A stretch of 22,802 bases of DNA from CAZCBN01 sp964496975. GTDB taxonomy: Bacteria > Planctomycetota > Phycisphaerae > Phycisphaerales > UBA1924. Under the pieces are notes generated by a model. That model did no database searches. It saw only the letters and a program-made list of their open reading frames with translations, and was not told where the DNA came from. Positions 22,758 through 22,802 of the stretch are shown here, one piece after another (within the stretch, counting starts at the first letter, position 1; each line of letters opens with the position of its first letter). The DNA is taken from the NCBI GenBank assembly GCA_964496975.1, contig CAZCBN010000047.1, positions 1 to 22,802 of the forward strand, read 5' to 3'. The translations under genes and the position numbers were made by a program.

Positions 22758-22802
22758 GGGGATTGGGGATTGGGGATTGGGGATTGGGGATTGGGGATTG
22801 GG
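22758..22802. repeat. GGGGATT heptamer tandem repeat at the window end
   Basis: From 22758 to the last base the sequence is a perfect run of GGGGATT, just over six copies, and it continues beyond the window. It starts three bases after the trmD stop. Regularly spaced runs of four G give it strong potential to form a G-quadruplex on the plus strand. Confidence 0.9.

Overview
This is a very GC-rich bacterial chromosome segment (by eye around 70 % G+C, with codons ending mostly in C or G). It opens with the last bases of a 16S rRNA gene. That gene is followed by a hairpin terminator and a leucine tRNA on the other strand, with no 23S gene in the next 22 kb. Unlinked 16S and 23S genes, high GC, a type II secretion/type IV pilus-like locus and a pseudopilin fused to a LamG-type domain together suggest a planctomycete, perhaps of the Phycisphaerae. 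This placement is inference, because the 16S fragment is too short to prove it.

Region 1 (809-5700) is a methionine/homoserine operon: an aspartokinase-homoserine dehydrogenase fusion, an O-acetylhomoserine sulfhydrylase (metY) and a homoserine O-acetyltransferase (metX). Aspartate-semialdehyde dehydrogenase (asd, 5843-6895) follows after a hairpin-forming spacer. Together these four genes carry aspartate to homocysteine. The most striking feature of the window lies in front of the operon. A near-consensus promoter (809-836) drives a 36-codon ORF in which 13 of 16 consecutive codons are Cys or Met. It is followed by an intrinsic terminator (1007-1039) whose 5' arm can instead pair perfectly, over 9 bp, with the end of the small ORF. 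This has the full logic of a ribosome-stalling transcription attenuator sensing Cys/Met supply. The fused AK-HSD it controls lacks ACT (allosteric) domains. metX carries an in-frame block of palindromic and 36-bp tandem repeats near its 5' end.

Region 2 (7068-18732) starts with a membrane-bound PAS-type histidine kinase and a STAS-domain protein. It then runs into a tightly overlapping secretion/pilus operon: GspE ATPase, GspF platform protein, PilM, PilN-like, PilO-like and PilP/GspC-like proteins, major pseudopilin GspG, three minor pseudopilins, and a terminal GspK/PilX-position protein carrying a LamG-like domain. Many junctions are ATGA or GTGA overlaps. The gspG-gspH junction is abnormal and suggests a frameshift, recoding or a sequencing error. 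No secretin or prepilin peptidase is present in the window.

Region 3 (18898-20819, minus strand) is a two-gene signalling operon: a stand-alone receiver-domain regulator and a GAF/HD-GYP protein. Region 4 (21249-22754) holds rpsP with a long C-terminal extension, then an intrinsic terminator, and trmD without the usual rimM between them. The window ends inside a GGGGATT heptamer tandem repeat.
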